DNA of 64,000 nt from assembly GCA_024760905.1 (NCBI GenBank), contig CM045729.1:10703580-10767579 (forward strand), in the 5' to 3' direction. Numbering within the stretch: the stretch's first letter is position 1; every line of letters starts with the position of its first letter. Of the stretch, positions 60,301 to 64,000 are shown piece after piece. The notes beneath the pieces were generated by a model. That model was not told where the DNA came from and made no database searches. It was given only the letters and a program-made list of their open reading frames with translations. Made by a program: the position numbers and the translations under genes. Source of the DNA: Plotosus lineatus (taxonomy: Eukaryota; Chordata; Actinopteri; Siluriformes; Plotosidae).

Positions 60301-60647
60301 TGGGTCCATGGGAGGGCGGACCCATGTCTCCTTTTCGGGCTGGGCCCGGCCAGGCTCCATGGGCATAAGTCCGACCACCAGGCGTTCGCCTTCGAGCCCC
60401 TCCCCTGGGCCTGGCTCCAGGAGGGAACCCCGGTGACCCGCGTCCGGGCAAGGGAGACTGATTCCTGTGTTGTCTCGTGTCTCAGGGGTTTGTTTCCTCC
60501 TCGAATCGCCACCTTATCGTGGTGGAGGGGTTTGCGTGACCTAATGATCCTAGGAGCTATGTTGTCGGGGGCAAATGCCCCTGGTAGGGTCACCCAAGGC
60601 AAACAGGTCCAGGGTGAAGGTCCAGACAAAGTGCGATTCAAAACAAA
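57269..60647 (-). mobile_element. Full-length Rex3 with inverted 5' end, 16-bp TSD
   Basis: CACAGTCTGATCTTCA flanks the element (57253-57268 and 60648-60663) and occurs once at the homologous site in copy A (25189-25204), an empty site. The (CAT)n/(GATGAT)n tail is at 57,269-57,310. Bases 60,496-60,647 are in the opposite orientation to the rest of the element, matching the upright 5' region of the other Rex3 at 8,407-8,545. RT motif C is FADD (about 58,096-58,107). Confidence 0.93.
57305..60451 (-). pseudogene. Rex3 endonuclease-RT, frame broken
   Basis: Open segments 60451-59765 (endonuclease N-terminal half: [28 protein letters not shown]), 59843-59154 ([21 protein letters not shown]) and 59473-57305 (linker, RT with [11 protein letters not shown] and [15 protein letters not shown]-terminus). 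Frame changes lie near 59,820, 59,470 and 59,250-59,390. Confidence 0.8.
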
Positions 60648-60899
60648 CACAGTCTGATCTTCAACTTTCAAAATAAACTGTCGACTGCATCCCCGAGGAA
60701 CCGAATTAAACACGAACACTTTTACAATAATAATAATAATAATAACATCACACAAATTCTCCCACTTTTTGAAATATAAAAAGTTTTGCTGCTTCGAGAC
60801 CACCTCACTGCTGATGCTGCTGCCCCTGCGACCTGAACCCGGATGAAGCAGATGATGATGATTATGATAACAATACATACATTTTTTACACAAGAGAGC

Positions 60900-61160
60900 T
60901 TTGAGAGATTTCCTTTCGGCTTTTTCTCTTTCTCGGGGGTCGCAGCAGCCAATGATTCGCATGTTTGATTTGGTTCATAGGTTTTTACGTCGGATGCCCT
61001 TCCGACACAACCGTTTTGCAAGGGACAGAAACACGCTGACGGCTTTGCAGCTCCTCTTTACGAAAGTCAGCAATGGTTCTTTTACATGAACCTCTCACCA
61101 TAGACAGTCAGAGACATGGCCCGCCTTTGATAATCCAGTTACTGCACTGGGGACATTTTT
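60900..61160 (-). mobile_element. SINE (RTE tail) in TRIM B intron
   Basis: Orthologous to the insertion at 25,430-25,695. Confidence 0.8.
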
Positions 61161-61339
61161 ACACCAATTGATTGATATAAAATAAGGAAAAACCTCTCTG
61201 TTTTAGCTTCAAATCATTCCCAGCAAAAAACTTATGGAATGCACCACAGTGTACATGAACCAAAGGATTTCAAAATAAAAGTTCCACTGGATTAAATGAT
61301 GTTGCATGAAATGTAAACAGATTTATTATACGTAGAAGG

Positions 61340-61450
<111 letters not shown>

Positions 61451-61590
61451 CAAAAACAAAAACAAAACAAAACCACAATAATAATAATTTAAATTTGTAA
61501 TATACAAATAAATGCTTCAAACCTCTTCAGTGCCGTTTATTAGAAAACAGAAAGCAGCTTCAGGAATTGAAATTAGAAATTGTATGTGCA

Positions 61591-61629
<39 letters not shown>

Positions 61630-63024
61630 GATAGAATGAATGTGAAAAATTGGTACTTTCAGCAGCTTACTGTATTGTACAGTGTCCTGCATCTTCTCGC
61701 AGACTCTGAACTTCAGGTTGCTCAGATGCTTTGCCACATGGATCAGTGCTCCTGAAAGCTCCTCTGGATGCTGCAGTGTGCACTGGGCTCTGGAAACACA
61801 TTCGGGAGTCAGTGCTGCTGTGGGTTTGGATTCAGAAACACAGAGAATGAGAGAGACAGGAAGCACATCACTCACCTTTTCACTGTGGCTTTGTAGTTCT
61901 GTAAAACAACAAAGTAAATGTCAGTGCAGATGATTGAAAATTTTACACCAATGAAATGTAGCGTTTCTGATGATGGAAACAAGTTTTACTTTCTCACAAT
62001 ATAAATACTGAAGAAATGATCCTCACTTGTAAGAACGAGACGTCTTCAGCTCTCATCTCGTCTTCTATGGCTCTGATTGTGTCTGAAAGAGATGAAATGT
62101 CTTTGCTCAGTGTCTCCATCCTCTCCTTCATCATCTGACTCTTCTGCTCCTCTTCCTCTCTCAGTGCAGTGATCCTGACTGTCTCTTCATCTCGTAGAAA
62201 CCGGTGAAGCTTCTGAAACTCCTTCTTAATCTTACGCTCTGTGTGTTGGGCCTGAATCTGCAGTGAAGAGGAATTCAACTGAAATAGAATCCATTATGCA
62301 ATGATGTAAAATATAATTATAATATCAAACCCATGCTATTGATTCTAACCTTTATATGTTCTGCAGTCTGACTCCAGTTCAGTTTACAGTCTTTAAAGAT
62401 CTTCAGTTTCTCCTGTAGGGGCTTCAGTGCAGTTTCGAGCTCCTCCTGAAACAAATCCACACACTGCATGGAGACTCTGTGTTTCAGATCTTATTTTACA
62501 CATCGTTACCTCACACCACTGTTTATTAGGAAGATTTAACTGTACAATGTTCAGCGTGTGGTTTTATAATATACATTATTTACCTTACAGTCTGTTACTG
62601 CCTCATCAATGGGGCAGAATTTGTGGTTGGTGTGTTTTCTTGAATCCCGACACACCACACACACCGGCTGTTGATCGTCCAGACAGAAGATTTTTAATTT
62701 CTCATTGTGCAGACTACAGACTGTTTCAGACCCTGATGAAGATATCTCACTTCTCCCCTGTAAGAAAGTCTCACACAGGTTCTTTTGCGGCCAGATTGAT
62801 GGGAAGAGAATCCTTAGATGACTTCCTCCTACAAACGGGACATTCTCTGGATCCTTTGGTCTTCCAGAACTTCTCCAAACACACTTTACACACACTGTGA
62901 CTGCAGCCCAGAACAACAGGATTCTTGAAGATTTCACAGCACACAGGACAGGAGAAATCCTCCTCTGAGAACTTAGAAGCCATTTTATATTGCTGTTGTT
63001 GTTCTCTCCAGTCCGAATGTTCAG

Positions 63025-63038
63025 AGTTTCACTTTCAC
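63025..63038. promoter_or_regulatory. ISRE upstream of TRIM pseudogene B
   Basis: The same GTGAAAGTGAAACT as in copy A, about 42 bp upstream of the ATG. Confidence 0.65.
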
Positions 63039-63659
63039 TTTGAGTAAAAGTAATTACAGCCTGATTTCAGGTTTCTTTAAAGTAAAACACACGACTTTGT
63101 AGATCCAGTTATTAATCACTTCTTCTCACAGTGCTGAGAATGAGACTCAGATTTCTCCATAAACCGAGAATAAAACAAAACTCACCAGAGCAGAACACTG
63201 CAGGCTGGTTATGGAGGTATGGTCGTCTCAGACTCCACACTTCCTGAATAGGAGGAGTTTTAGAGAGACTTTGAGAGAGAATGATGTTCCCAACATTCGC
63301 AGTCACTGAATGTCACAAAATGACATTCATCAGAAAAGTTGGCAAATCCAAAATATGCTTAGCTCATTAGCATTCACGAAGAGTTAGCCTAAAGTCTGTT
63401 CAATAAATAAACAACTGCACTTATTACACTTGTGTTTGTAACGTTGGGGAATTGGACAATATAGCAATGTACATCAGTCTCCTGTAGATGGAAGCAAAGG
63501 AGAAAGATGTGAGAAAAGAACATTGACAAGAAAAATATGAATTATCAACAAAGGAGTCATTGCAGTTTTCCCTGGCTGACTTGCAATGGTTCCTTAAAAT
63601 CTCTCGAATCACAGACAGTGAGACGTGTGGCTGGCCTTTGATCATCCAGTTTGCTGCAA

Positions 63660-63662
<3 letters not shown>

Positions 63663-63712
<50 letters not shown>
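63663..63712. repeat. (GT)n microsatellite
   Basis: Marks the right end of duplication copy B, as the (GT)n at 28,178-28,208 does for copy A. Confidence 0.9.
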
Positions 63713-63713
<1 letters not shown>

Positions 63714-63786
63714 GGGGGGGGGTGTTAGCAAATGACAATTCAGTGATGAGACTTCAGTGTTATATCACTGTGGAACCAACATCTGA

Positions 63787-64000
63787 ATAAACAACAGTTT
63801 GGTTTCATGCCAAGAAAGAGCACCACAGATGCAGTGTTTGCCTTGAGAATGTGAATAGAGAAGTACAGAGAAGGTCAGAAGGAGCTGCATTGTGCCTTTG
63901 TGGATCTGGAGAAAGCACATGACAGGGTGCCGAGAGAGGAATTGTGGTATTGCATGAGGAAGTCTGGAGTGGCAGAGAAGTATGTTAGAGTGGTGCAGGA
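63787..64000 (+). mobile_element. RTE LINE fragment, runs off the window
   Basis: Matches the RTE RT from QQFGFMPRKSTTDA through FVDLEKAHDRVPR. A TGA near 63,851 interrupts it. The 5' end differs from the RTE after duplication copy A, so it is either a separate insertion or a deleted form. Confidence 0.8.

Overview
The window looks like a repeat-rich piece of a teleost fish chromosome. The evidence is spliced, intron-containing genes with vertebrate exon phases, a TRIM gene with the canonical RING/B-box/coiled-coil/B30.2 exon pattern, and the fish retrotransposon Rex3 together with RTE, L2 and Ty3/gypsy elements, Tc1-like relics and tRNA-derived SINEs. I cannot name the species. No rRNA, functional tRNA, CRISPR or bacterial feature was seen.

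Layout. 0-8 kb: Tc1 relic, SINEs, AT-rich sequence, a CpG-rich promoter-like patch (5.34-5.69 kb), a fragment resembling ankle2, Rex3 and other LINE debris. 8.4-11.7 kb: full-length Rex3 (+) with target-site duplications (TSDs). 12.0-14.3 kb: the 3' exons of an unidentified host gene on the minus strand, cut off upstream by an L2-type LINE (14.3-16.2 kb). 17.0-20.2 kb: complete RTE LINE with a 20-bp TSD. 21.1-22.7 kb: old Ty3/gypsy relic. 23-28.2 kb: TRIM35/A33-like gene A (minus strand, six exons, 464 aa, apparently intact, with an ISRE next to the start codon). 28.2-33.6 kb: RTE and other LINE fragments, one with an internal inversion. 34-45.6 kb: three copies of rsph14, two pointing left and one right, all damaged, the last two tail to tail. 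46.2-54.0 kb: a Ty3/gypsy LTR retrotransposon with nearly identical LTRs, inserted into a Tc1 relic. 55.1-63.7 kb: a direct duplicate of the TRIM block whose gene B is a pseudogene and carries a second Rex3 (57.3-60.6 kb). 63.8 kb to the end: another RTE fragment.

The main structure is a segmentally duplicated locus. The TRIM block is present twice in direct orientation and rsph14 three times, with later retrotransposon insertions datable by empty sites and TSDs. Points of most interest: a -1 frameshift signal between gag and pol of the LTR element; a Rex3 copy with an inverted 5' end; SINEs sharing one head but carrying RTE or L2 tails; 600-nt polypyrimidine introns in rsph14; an ISRE conserved in both TRIM copies; and the unidentified host gene.
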